Positions 1 to 7,833 of a DNA stretch of 64,000 nucleotides are shown here, piece after piece. How positions within the stretch are numbered: position 1 is the stretch's first letter; each line of letters opens with the position of its first letter. The translations under genes and the position numbers were made by a program. The notes beneath the pieces are model-generated. The model was not told the DNA's origin. It searched no databases and saw only the letters and a list, made by a program, of their open reading frames with translations. This stretch comes from Cryobacterium algoricola (lineage in GTDB: Bacteria > Actinomycetota > Actinomycetes > Actinomycetales > Microbacteriaceae), in assembly GCF_004402485.1 (NCBI RefSeq), contig NZ_SOFG01000022.1, positions 1 to 64,000 of the forward strand. Direction: 5' to 3'.

Positions 1-744
1 CGATCCGCGCAGCGCGAGCAGCCCGCCGACCGCGCGCGCCAGCGAGGCCGGCAGCCGCGGCACTGCGCGAACCCGGCGCGCCCACGCGTCACGCGCGAGC
101 GCCCCGACCGACGGCATCGGCCGGGGAAAACCCGGGTTCGCCGCACCGGCTCCCTCTCGCGAAAGCGGGTGAGCCGTCGGTCTGGGCGTCCCAGACCGAC
201 GATTCACCCGCTTTCGCGGAGGGGATTCCTCCGGACGGTCGACGAGGTGCGACATCACGGCGAGGCCGCCCATGCCGTCCGCAAGCACGTGGTGGAACAC
301 GATGATGAGCGCGGCGCGGTCGTCCGATGAGGTGCCGGCCGCACCCGCACCGACGCCGGTCAGGAGCACCGCGGTCCAGAGCGGACGGGAGCGCGGCAGC
401 CGCGCACCGAGCAGCCCGGCGGCGACGTCGAAGACCGCCGCCTCACCCCCGGGCGCCGGGCACACTCGCGAGGACAAATGGTTCGCCACGTCGAACGCGG
501 GGTCGTCGACCCAGGCCGGCCGGCCGCATCCGACCGGCACGTCGACGAGGCGTTGCCGCAGCCGCGGCACCCGGCGGATGCGGTCGGCCAGCACGCCGAG
601 GGCCGCCTCGGTGTCGAGGCCCGTACGACTGTCGAGGAAGAGCACCGCGCCGACCTGCATGGGTGAGGACCCGCGCTCGGTGGCGAGCGACATCAGGTCG
701 TCCACGCTGACCCGATCGATGGGCGGATTCTCGGTTGGGGCCAC
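1..744 (-). CDS. WS/DGAT-type wax ester synthase / acyl-CoA acyltransferase, 5' part
   Basis: The N-terminal about 248 residues of a bifunctional wax ester synthase/diacylglycerol O-acyltransferase family protein; the rest lies beyond the left edge. The protein opens with a typical SVDDLMSLATERGSSPMQVG stretch, and around residues 150-160 carries HHVLADGMGG, the HHxxxDG catalytic motif that abstracts a proton from the acyl acceptor. Known family role: transfer of acyl chains from acyl-CoA to alcohols or diacylglycerol in storage lipid synthesis; the substrate here is unknown. GTG at 744 is the only possible start, because an in-frame TAG lies at 756-754. Downstream of the catalytic motif the frame runs through a very large palindrome (158-218) without interruption, giving an unusual Arg/Pro-rich linker before the domain resumes. 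Confidence 0.85.
   Translation of the reverse strand, partial: MAPTENPPIDRVSVDDLMSLATERGSSPMQVGAVLFLDSRTGLDTEAALGVLADRIRRVPRLRQRLVDVPVGCGRPAWVDDPAFDVANHLSSRVCPAPGGEAAVFDVAAGLLGARLPRSRPLWTAVLLTGVGAGAAGTSSDDRAALIIVFHHVLADGMGGLAVMSHLVDRPEESPPRKRVNRRSGTPRPTAHPLSREGAGAANPGFPRPMPSVGALARDAWARRVRAVPRLPASLARAVGGLLALRGS
158..218. repeat. Long palindrome inside the acyltransferase coding frame
   Basis: Two 29-bp arms (158-186 and 190-218) pair with only two mismatches around a 3-base loop, and weaker pairing continues a few bases outward on both sides. It is read in frame as a basic, proline-rich linker in the acyltransferase gene. Such a stem would be very stable in mRNA. It could be an inserted mobile palindrome; no second copy was seen in the window. 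Confidence 0.85.
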
Positions 745-795
745 GTCCCGACGCTATACCCGTCCGGCGGAACGGTGACGCCGCCGGGAGGCCTC

Positions 796-1599
796 TTAGC
801 GGATGGGCTGGTCACCCTCGGCGACAAGGGCACCCGACGAGCACTCGACTGTGCCACCGTCGTCCCGACGCGCCGCGAATAACCGGGTCCCGGCGGTGAC
901 TGACCACCAGCGCGCCGGCTGACCGATGGAGCCACCACTGTTGACACTGCCGGTTTCGACGTTGCTCCGCGACGTCTGGCCATCGCGCACGACGGTGTAC
1001 CACCCGATCTGGGCGAAGCAGGCGTCGAAGACGATCCGGTTCAGGATCTCGGCCGACGGAATCGGATCCGGAAGTGTGATGAAGGCCGTCACCAGTTCCG
1101 CACCGCCGGTGTCGCACGGCACGATATACGAATGCAGGGCGACCTCGGCGACACCCCCGGGGTTCCTGGCGACACAGTCACCGACCGACACGTTGATCTG
1201 TTGTCCGGTGCTCGTAAGCGCCGTGAACCCGAGGATCAGAGGCCTGGGCATCGGGCCGAGCGCTTGGGCACCTGACCCTTCGGCGACGGTCGGAGCCTGG
1301 ACCTTCGACTCGGGCTCCTGGATCGCGGGCGGCGCTTCCGCGGACGGGATCGCCGCCGAGGGCACCGACTCACCGACGAGGGACGGATCGGCGGCTGCCC
1401 CGGCGGAAGGAGGCCCGGGCGTGCCGGTCGACGCGATGGCGTTCGGTCGCGGACTCGCCATCGTCACGGCGGCAACCCCTCCGGCCACTACGACCAGGGC
1501 CACGGCTGACGCGAGCAGTGCGGTCGAACGGCGACGCCGTAGAATCCGATGGTAGGAAGCGAATGGATCGACCTCTCGTCTGACGCCCACGCCCGCCAT
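796..1599 (-). CDS. Single-pass membrane-anchored exported protein, function unknown
   Basis: A 267-residue protein not recognised as a named family. A short basic cytoplasmic N-terminus (RRRRS near residue 22) is followed by one hydrophobic segment (about 27-49), a Pro/Ala/Ser-rich linker (about 50-115), and an extracytoplasmic domain containing four cysteines (in GDCVA, VPCDT, DACFA and VECSS) that could form two disulfides. This architecture is common for actinobacterial septum/wall-associated or sensor proteins, but nothing fixes the role. The ATG at 1599 is preceded by a GGGGGAA ribosome site. The gene is divergent from the DUF2207 gene, with a 248-bp gap occupied largely by an inverted repeat. 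Confidence 0.75.
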   Translation of the reverse strand: MAGVGVRREVDPFASYHRILRRRRSTALLASAVALVVVAGGVAAVTMASPRPNAIASTGTPGPPSAGAAADPSLVGESVPSAAIPSAEAPPAIQEPESKVQAPTVAEGSGAQALGPMPRPLILGFTALTSTGQQINVSVGDCVARNPGGVAEVALHSYIVPCDTGGAELVTAFITLPDPIPSAEILNRIVFDACFAQIGWYTVVRDGQTSRSNVETGSVNSGGSIGQPARWWSVTAGTRLFAARRDDGGTVECSSGALVAEGDQPIR

Positions 1600-1708
1600 G
1601 TTCCCCCACCGCTCGACGCTTGCCCACCCGGAATCCCCGACGGCCGCGATCGTAGCAGCGTGTCGTGAACGGTGGGGTCGTTATCCCCGCGAACCTCGAA
1701 CCCTCGCG

Positions 1709-1824
1709 CCCTGTCCCGAATTCAGGAGTCGGGACATCCGCCCCCTCAGCATTCCGCAGACCAGTGCGACGGATGCCGCCCGAACCCTTCTCCTGCGCCC
1801 TCAACTCCTGAATTCGGCACAGGG
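1709..1824. repeat. 116-bp inverted-repeat element in a divergent promoter region
   Basis: Arms of 21 bp (1709-1729 and 1804-1824) match with one mismatch; each contains the core CCGAATTCAGGAGT or its complement. They enclose about 74 bp of spacer. The element fills much of the 248-bp gap between the divergent genes starting at 1599 and 1848. It may be a small non-autonomous mobile element or a regulatory structure; no transposase is linked to it. Confidence 0.75.
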
Positions 1825-1847
1825 GAACCGCCCCCTAGGCTGGCGGG

Positions 1848-3803
1848 ATGGCCGACTCCAGCTCCAGCCCAGCGCACGACGCCAGCCCGCCGGCGCCGGC
1901 GGCACCACCGGCATCCGGAATGGTCGCCTCCCTCGGCCGGCGCCTGGAACGCCTCGACCACTGGGCGGACGCGACCGGCATCGGTCGCAAGCGGCTGATC
2001 CTCCGCGCGGTGTGCGTGCTCCTCACCCTGGCCGGGCTGGTCATGCTGTTCGGCAAGGACCTGACCCCGCCCGACACCCTCGACGACTACCTGCACCCGG
2101 CGAAGACCTCGGCGGACGAGTTCCTGATCCGCAACCTGGCGGTCGACTACACGCTCGACGCCGACGCGCAGGGCTACTCGCGGGCGACCGTGCTCGAGAC
2201 CGTCGACGGAATCTTCGGCTCCGACTCCACGGCCACCGGCATCACCCGCTACCTGGTCGCCGAGAGCCGCGGCCATACCGTGCACACCACGGTGACCTCG
2301 GTGACGGATGCCGGGGGCACCGCCGTTCCGTTCACGGTCACCCGCAGCGGCGACACCTGGAAGATCTCCACGGACACCGGCGCCCGACTCGTCGGCGACC
2401 ACCGGTTCCTGATCCGTTACGTGCAGACCGAGCTGACCGATCATGTCCAGGACGCCCAGAACACCGCGTTCGAGGACAGCCTGAACTGGAGCGTGACCGG
2501 CGAGCGCTGGTTGCAGGGCATGGGCGGGGTCGACGTGACCGTGCGCATGGACAAGGCCCTCGCGGGGCATATGACCGGAGAACCGAGCTGGGGCGTCGCC
2601 TGGGCGATCCTGGGCAGCACCGCCTCGTTCGACCGGGTCGCCGACGACGATCCCCTCGCCCAGCCCGGGCAGGCGGTCTTCCACAACCGGGTGTTGTCCA
2701 CGCTGCCGCCGTTCGGCACGGTCTGGGTCGAGTTCCACTTCGCCGACGGCACCTTCGTCCCCTCCGACCGCTCGCTGCTCGAGTGGATGCGCCTGCTCGC
2801 GCCGTTCCTGCCGATCCTGGTGGGCGTCGTGCTGCTCCTGCTCGGACTCCTCGCCCGGGCCACGGTGTGGCGGAATGCCTCCGGTCGCGGCATCGTCATC
2901 GCCGAGAGCACACCCCAGGCGGGCGTCGATCTCCTGCTCGCCTCGCACATCCTGGGCCGCAGCCGCCGGGCCATTGTGGCCTCCCTGCTCGACCTCGCCG
3001 TGCGCGGTAACGTGCGACTGCTGCGGGTGAGCCCCGTGACCGACGGCAGGGTCGGCGGCAGGGCCGGCGGCGGCGGCAACGGCGCGAACTCCCCCGCCGG
3101 CCGGCACTGGTACGAGTTCGAATACGTGAATGATACAGCCCTGACCGACGGCGACAAGGGCCTGCTCAACGCCGTCTTCGGCGACGCCCGCATCATCAGC
3201 ACGAAGAGACGTCCCGCCAAACGCTCGATGCGCCCCGTCCGCCTCGAGGCGCGCGGCGGCCTGTTGCGACCGGCGTTCCGGCAGCTGAGCCTGAGCGGAT
3301 GGCGCCGGTCCCTCGCCGAGGGCTACCGGCGGGTGCCGACCGGTTTCGTCAGGGACCTGCTGACCTGGGGTGTCATCGCCACGACCGCCCTCCAATGGGG
3401 TCTCTCCCGCCAACTCGCCTACGACGGCATCGAATCGCAGGCCTGGTTGCTGTTCTGGGTGAGCGTGGCGAGCGCCGCCGTCACGTTCAGCGCCTTCACG
3501 CTCGCCGTGACCCGCTACCCGCTGACCCGGAAGGGCGCCCTCGCCCGGGAGCACCTGCTCGGCCTGCGGGAGTACATCCGGGTCGCCGAGCAGCTCCGGA
3601 TCGACTTCCTCCAGAGCCCCTCCGGCGCGCTGTACACCCAGCGTCGGGCATCCGTCGAGGTCGCCGACCTCAACGATCCACTGCTCGCCTACGCCATCCT
3701 GTTCGGCCTGGAGCGTGGCTGGCGACGCGAGCTCGACCTCGCCTCGGCCGGCGAACTGCCCCGTGGCTGGTGGCTGCCCAGGGATCTCGCCCGCACTCCC
3801 TGA
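1848..3803 (+). CDS. DUF2207-type membrane protein
   Basis: A 651-residue integral membrane protein with DUF2207-family layout: a Pro/Ala-rich cytoplasmic N-terminus, a first membrane helix (about 49-68), a large extracytoplasmic beta-rich domain (about 70-305) that includes the DFRV-like start of the family (NLAVDYTLDADG-like, EFHFADGTFV), a second helix (about 311-335), a cytoplasmic winged-helix-like region (about 350-500) and two closely spaced helices (about 505-555). A glycine-rich insertion (GGRAGGGGNG) lies near residue 405. The family has no firmly known function; members are often seen as envelope proteins. ATG at 1848 follows a GGCGGG stretch. The downstream lipid kinase starts 146 bp later on the same strand. 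Confidence 0.7.
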   Translation: MADSSSSPAHDASPPAPAAPPASGMVASLGRRLERLDHWADATGIGRKRLILRAVCVLLTLAGLVMLFGKDLTPPDTLDDYLHPAKTSADEFLIRNLAVDYTLDADAQGYSRATVLETVDGIFGSDSTATGITRYLVAESRGHTVHTTVTSVTDAGGTAVPFTVTRSGDTWKISTDTGARLVGDHRFLIRYVQTELTDHVQDAQNTAFEDSLNWSVTGERWLQGMGGVDVTVRMDKALAGHMTGEPSWGVAWAILGSTASFDRVADDDPLAQPGQAVFHNRVLSTLPPFGTVWVEFHFADGTFVPSDRSLLEWMRLLAPFLPILVGVVLLLLGLLARATVWRNASGRGIVIAESTPQAGVDLLLASHILGRSRRAIVASLLDLAVRGNVRLLRVSPVTDGRVGGRAGGGGNGANSPAGRHWYEFEYVNDTALTDGDKGLLNAVFGDARIISTKRRPAKRSMRPVRLEARGGLLRPAFRQLSLSGWRRSLAEGYRRVPTGFVRDLLTWGVIATTALQWGLSRQLAYDGIESQAWLLFWVSVASAAVTFSAFTLAVTRYPLTRKGALAREHLLGLREYIRVAEQLRIDFLQSPSGALYTQRRASVEVADLNDPLLAYAILFGLERGWRRELDLASAGELPRGWWLPRDLARTP

Positions 3804-3949
3804 CCCGGCGGGAGGACCGTGGGAGAAAATCCCGGCACTCGGCGTGACGAATTCGCCCGGGCACCGTCCTAACAGTGACGGATGTCGCACCCTTGTGGCC
3901 GCCGAGCCGCGCGGGACAGAGTCCCCGCGCCCAACCCGGAGGATCCGCC

Positions 3950-5011
3950 ATGACGAGCACCGACCTGACCACCCCCAACGCGCGCGGTACCGACGCGCCC
4001 GGTACGTTCCTGCGCGGCACCGATGCCGACGCGGCGACCCGGACCGGCCTCGCCGCGGTCGTCTACAACCCGATCAAGGTCGACCTTCCTGCGCTCCAGG
4101 CCGCCGTCGCGACCGAAGAATCCGCCGCCGGCTGGCCGGAGACCCTCTGGTTCGAGACCTCGGAGGACGACCCGGGGCAGGGCGCGGCCCGGCAGGCGAT
4201 CGAGGCGGGCGCATCCGTCATCATCGTCGCGGGCGGCGACGGTACCGTACGCGCGGTCGCCGAGGTCGTGCACGGCACCGATCGCGCGCTCGTCCTGCTG
4301 CCTTCGGGCACCGGGAACCTGCTCGCCCGCAACCTGAAGCTCACCCTCGGCGATCCCGGCGCCTCGGTCCGCTCGGCGTTCACCGGGATCGACCGTTCCA
4401 TCGACGTGGGCATGATCGACATCCGGCGCGCCGACGGCACGGTCGACCGGCACGCGTACCTGGTGATGGCCGGTCTCGGCCTCGACGCCAAGATGCTCGC
4501 CAACACCGACTCCGAGCTGAAGGCGAAGGTCGGCTGGCTGGCCTACGCGAAGGCCCTCGTCGCCGTCGGCCAGGACCGGAACGACCTGCACTTCCGGTAC
4601 AGCCTCGACAAGCAGCCCGCGCAGTCCATGCGCGCACACACCGTGATGATCGGCAACTGCGGCCTGCTTCCGGCCGAGATCGTGCTGCTCCCCGACGCGG
4701 CCGTCGACGACGGGCACTTCGACATCGTCGTGCTCAAGCCGACGGGGGTGCTCGGCTGGGTGCAGATCCTCGCCAAGGTGATCTGGGAGAACGGGGTGCT
4801 CAGCCGCACCCCGCTCGGGCGGCGGCTGAAGACGAAGGACGTCGACGCCCTCAACTACGCGACCGGAACCGAACTCGTCCTGCGCCTTCACCGGCCGGAG
4901 GAGATCGAACTCGACGGCGACGAATTCGGCTCGGCGGTCGCCTTCAAGACCTGGATCTCTCCGGGCGGCCTCACCGTGCGCGTGCCCGCCCCGGCTGCCC
5001 CGCCCGCGTAG
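3950..5011 (+). CDS. Diacylglycerol kinase-like lipid kinase
   Basis: A 353-residue soluble kinase of the DAGK catalytic-domain family (DgkB/YegS/sphingosine-kinase-like). The nucleotide-binding motifs are clear: VVYNPIK near residue 27, VAGGDGTV near residues 93-100 and LPSGTGNLLARN near 115-126. A C-terminal beta-sandwich (about 145-345) ends in FKTWISPGG. Members phosphorylate diacylglycerol or related lipids with ATP at the inner membrane face, recycling lipids to phosphatidic acid. ATG at 3950 is chosen because GGAGG lies 9 bp upstream; an earlier in-frame GTG at 3875 lacks such a site and gives an atypical N-terminus. The gene converges on the ABC importer operon, with a shared hairpin between the stop codons. 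Confidence 0.9.
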   Translation: MTSTDLTTPNARGTDAPGTFLRGTDADAATRTGLAAVVYNPIKVDLPALQAAVATEESAAGWPETLWFETSEDDPGQGAARQAIEAGASVIIVAGGDGTVRAVAEVVHGTDRALVLLPSGTGNLLARNLKLTLGDPGASVRSAFTGIDRSIDVGMIDIRRADGTVDRHAYLVMAGLGLDAKMLANTDSELKAKVGWLAYAKALVAVGQDRNDLHFRYSLDKQPAQSMRAHTVMIGNCGLLPAEIVLLPDAAVDDGHFDIVVLKPTGVLGWVQILAKVIWENGVLSRTPLGRRLKTKDVDALNYATGTELVLRLHRPEEIELDGDEFGSAVAFKTWISPGGLTVRVPAPAAPPA

Positions 5012-5038
5012 CCGGCCCGGCCGACGACGCGGCTACGC
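5006..5038. terminator. Probable bidirectional terminator between convergent genes
   Basis: Inverted repeat GCGTAGCCG (5006-5014) and CGGCTACGC (5030-5038). The TAG stop of the lipid kinase lies in one arm and the TAG stop of the ABC ATPase in the other, so the hairpin can form in either transcript. No clear U-tract, as is usual in high-GC actinobacteria. Confidence 0.55.
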
Positions 5039-6145
5039 CCGGTTCGTGACCGCTTCAACCGAGACCGGGGCGCCGGTGAAGCGCACCCGCATGTTGTCGC
5101 CGGGCGCGGGGTGCACCCGTACGCCGTGCTGCACCGTCACCTCGGCGCCGTCGGCGAACCGCACCCGGGTGCGGCGCAGCGACCCGTGGAAGCTGGATGC
5201 GGTGACGAGGCCGCCCACCCCGTCCACCCCGTCCGCGGCGAGTTCGAGGTCCTCGGGCCGCACCGCGACGAGGACGGGACCGTCCGCCTGCGACGGGTCG
5301 AGCAGGGGCAGTCGGGTTCCGTACAGTTCCGCGAACCCGTTGAGCACGACCCCGGTCAGCTGGTTGCTCAGGCCGACGAAATCGGCGATGAACGGCGACG
5401 CCGGCCGGGAGTAGAGGTCTTCGGGCGTGCCGACCTGCTCGATCCGGCCGTCGCGCATGACCGCGACCCGGTCGGCGATCGCGAGCGCCTCGTCCTGGTC
5501 GTGCGTCACGAACAGGGTCGTGATGCCCAGCTCGGTCTGGATGCGTCGGATCTCCTCGCGCAGGGTCACCCGCACCTTGGCGTCGAGGGCGGAGAGCGGC
5601 TCGTCGAGAAGGAGCACCCGCGGTTCGGTGACCAGAGCACGGGCGAGCGCGACGCGCTGCTGCTGACCGCCGGACAGCTGGTGGGCGAACCGGTCGGAGT
5701 GGTCGTCGAGCCCGACGAGGGCGAGGGCGTCCCTGGCTCGGCGACGGCGAGCCGCGGCGGCGACTCCACGCATCCGCAGCCCGAATTCGACGTTCTCGCC
5801 CGCACTCAGGTGCGGGAACAACGAGTACGCCTGGAACACCATGCCCATGTCGCGCCGGCTCGTGGGGAGGGTGGACACGTCGACTCCGTCGACCAGGATG
5901 ATGCCGGCATCCGTCGATTCGAGGCCGGCGAGCGCGCGCAGCGCCGTGGTCTTGCCGCTGCCGCTCGGGCCGAGGAGCGCCACGAACTCGCCGGCGTGCA
6001 GGGTGAGATCGAATCCGTCGAGGGCTCGATGTCCCCCGAAATTCTTGGTGACCCCGGAGAATTCGACGACGGCTCCGTGCAGCTTCGGCGGTGCGCTCGG
6101 CGACACGTCTGTCGCGGTCGAGGTGTTGTTCGTGGTGCGGGTCAT
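5033..6145 (-). CDS. ABC importer ATP-binding protein (PotA/FbpC-type)
   Basis: A 370-residue ATPase subunit with Walker A GPSGSGKT (about 59-66), Q-loop VFQAYSLFPHLS, signature LSGGQQQR, Walker B VLLLDEP, H-loop VTHDQDEA and a C-terminal TOBE-like domain (about 285-370), the arrangement of importers for polyamines, ferric iron or phosphonates. ATG at 6145 overlaps the TGA of the upstream permease (ATGA). It is the last gene of a four-gene operon (binding protein, permease, permease, ATPase), so it energises uptake of the ligand of the protein at 7834-8964. Substrate cannot be read from the sequence. Confidence 0.93.
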   Translation of the reverse strand: MTRTTNNTSTATDVSPSAPPKLHGAVVEFSGVTKNFGGHRALDGFDLTLHAGEFVALLGPSGSGKTTALRALAGLESTDAGIILVDGVDVSTLPTSRRDMGMVFQAYSLFPHLSAGENVEFGLRMRGVAAAARRRRARDALALVGLDDHSDRFAHQLSGGQQQRVALARALVTEPRVLLLDEPLSALDAKVRVTLREEIRRIQTELGITTLFVTHDQDEALAIADRVAVMRDGRIEQVGTPEDLYSRPASPFIADFVGLSNQLTGVVLNGFAELYGTRLPLLDPSQADGPVLVAVRPEDLELAADGVDGVGGLVTASSFHGSLRRTRVRFADGAEVTVQHGVRVHPAPGDNMRVRFTGAPVSVEAVTNRA

Positions 6146-6996
6146 GGCCGGCCTCCGATGGGGCGGTGTCGTGGCGAGCGGGTGCGTTCGGCGCCCAGTC
6201 GGCCGATGAGCAGGAGCAGCAGGAACGCGAGGATCAGCGACAGCAGGGACAGGATCACGGCCGTGTACGGGTCGGCCTTGCTGACCACGACGAGCGCGGT
6301 CTGCAGGTTCACCCGGCTGAGCAGCGACGCGATGGTGAATTCGCCGAGCACGACCGCGACCGCGATGAACGCGCCGGCCAGGAGGCCGCGACGCAGGTTG
6401 GGCAGGAGCACCCGGAGCAGCACGCTCCCCCACCCGGCCCCGAGCGTGCGGGCCGCCTCGCTCAGCGTGCGCACGTCGACGGCGTCGAGGTTGGCCTGGA
6501 TCGCCCGGTAGGCGTACGGCAGCACGATGATGCCGTAGGCGAGAGACAGGGTCCAGACTCCGCTGCCGGCGATCCGGGAGAGCACCGAGTAGACCGGCCC
6601 CAATCCGACGACGAGCACGATCGCCGGGATGCTGATCGGCAGGATGCAGACGAACTCCAGCACGCGGCGCAGCCGGGGAAAGCGGATGTGCACCAGCAGC
6701 ATCGCAGGCACGAGCAGCAGGAGCACGATCAGCACCGTTCCCACGGCCAGGCCGACCGAATTGCCGACGGCGACGAGCACCTGCCGGTACGGTCCGGTGA
6801 GGCCGCCCTGGAACAGCGCGATCCAGCGGGAGAAGTCGTGACCGCCGGCCAGCCCCTTGCGCAGGGTGAACTCGACCATGGCCACGAACGGAATGGCGAA
6901 GAGGAGGCCGATCGCACCCAGGATCAGGGCGCGGACGACGCGCGAGGGAGCGTGCGCGACACCGTCCCGCACGATCGGGCCGGTCACCGCTGCCAC
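6142..6996 (-). CDS. ABC importer permease, second subunit (PotC/FbpB-like)
   Basis: A 284-residue inner-membrane permease with about six helices and the EAA cytoplasmic loop (SEAARTLGAGWGSVLLRVLLPNL) that contacts the ATPase. Two starts are possible: GTG at 6996, or GTG at 6987 whose GTGA overlaps the TGA of the upstream permease; the latter matches the coupling style of this operon. The 3' end overlaps the ATPase start by 4 bases. Together with the 6984-7784 permease it should form the heterodimeric channel. Confidence 0.9.
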   Translation of the reverse strand: MAAVTGPIVRDGVAHAPSRVVRALILGAIGLLFAIPFVAMVEFTLRKGLAGGHDFSRWIALFQGGLTGPYRQVLVAVGNSVGLAVGTVLIVLLLLVPAMLLVHIRFPRLRRVLEFVCILPISIPAIVLVVGLGPVYSVLSRIAGSGVWTLSLAYGIIVLPYAYRAIQANLDAVDVRTLSEAARTLGAGWGSVLLRVLLPNLRRGLLAGAFIAVAVVLGEFTIASLLSRVNLQTALVVVSKADPYTAVILSLLSLILAFLLLLLIGRLGAERTRSPRHRPIGGRP

Positions 6997-7784
6997 CGGG
7001 CGGCCCTCGATTGCAGGGCCGAATAACCGGCCATCACGACCACCATCACCGCGACCATCCCGAGTGCGAGCGCACCGGCCAGGTTCTCCCGGCCGAGCAC
7101 GGTCTCACTGGTCAGCGCCGACCGGATCTGCAGGGGCACGATCTGGGAGCCCTGGCTCGTGAGGGCCGCAGCGGTCGCATACGACGAGAACGCGTTTGCG
7201 AACAGCAGCAGCAGGCTGCCGAGGAAGGAGGGCGCGAGCACCGGGCCGGCAATCCGCAGCCAGTAGGAGACGGTACTCCCGCCCAGGCTGGCATTGGCCT
7301 CGGCCCAGGTCGGTTTGAGCGCCTGAAGAGCGGGCATGAACGTGATGATCATCAGCGGAACCTGAAAATAGAGGTAGGGCAGCACCAGCCCGGGCAGCTC
7401 GTAGAGCCAGACACCGCCCGAGAAGATGTCCACGCCGAAGGTGTCGCGCAGAATGAGCGTGACCATGCCCTGGATGCCGATGGTCGCGATGAACGCGAAG
7501 GCCAGCATCACGCCGCCGAACTGGGCGAGGACTCCGCTGAGCGAATCGACCACCGTGCGGAGGGCACCGTCCGGCCGTGCGCCGAGCAGCCCGTAACAGG
7601 CGATCGCGCCGAGCACAGCGCCGAGCACGGCGGTCAGGGCGGACAGCCACAGGGAATTGCCGAACGCGGTGAGCACCACCGGGTTACCGAGCGCCGCGAT
7701 CGTCGCTAGGGTGAACCTGCCGGACTTGTCGAAGAATCCGGTCCCGACGGCGATCAGGGTCGGCAGGGCGAGGAAGAGAAGCAC
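6984..7784 (-). CDS. ABC importer permease, first subunit (PotB-like)
   Basis: A permease of at least 266 residues with six predicted helices and an EAA-type loop (WAEANASLGGSTVSYWLRIAGPVL). From GTG 7784 the first helix is short (LLFLALPTLIAVGTGFF). The frame stays open upstream, where GLLPFAVYV would complete a normal first helix, but no ATG or GTG is available there, so the true start may be a rare codon (CTG) just upstream or within the end of the binding-protein gene. Translational coupling to the preceding gene (stop at 7834) is likely. Confidence 0.85.
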   Translation of the reverse strand: MLLFLALPTLIAVGTGFFDKSGRFTLATIAALGNPVVLTAFGNSLWLSALTAVLGAVLGAIACYGLLGARPDGALRTVVDSLSGVLAQFGGVMLAFAFIATIGIQGMVTLILRDTFGVDIFSGGVWLYELPGLVLPYLYFQVPLMIITFMPALQALKPTWAEANASLGGSTVSYWLRIAGPVLAPSFLGSLLLLFANAFSSYATAAALTSQGSQIVPLQIRSALTSETVLGRENLAGALALGMVAVMVVVMAGYSALQSRAARWQR

Positions 7785-7833
7785 GTAGACCGCGAACGGC
7801 AGCAGCCCGAAGGCCGCTGCCGTCGTGCGGGTG

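Noticed and set aside
1746-3890. A 714-codon open frame on the minus strand
   Set aside because: It is antisense to the DUF2207 gene; its composition is low-complexity (GE/EQ/RR-rich) and it lacks domains, as expected for antisense frames in GC-rich coding DNA.
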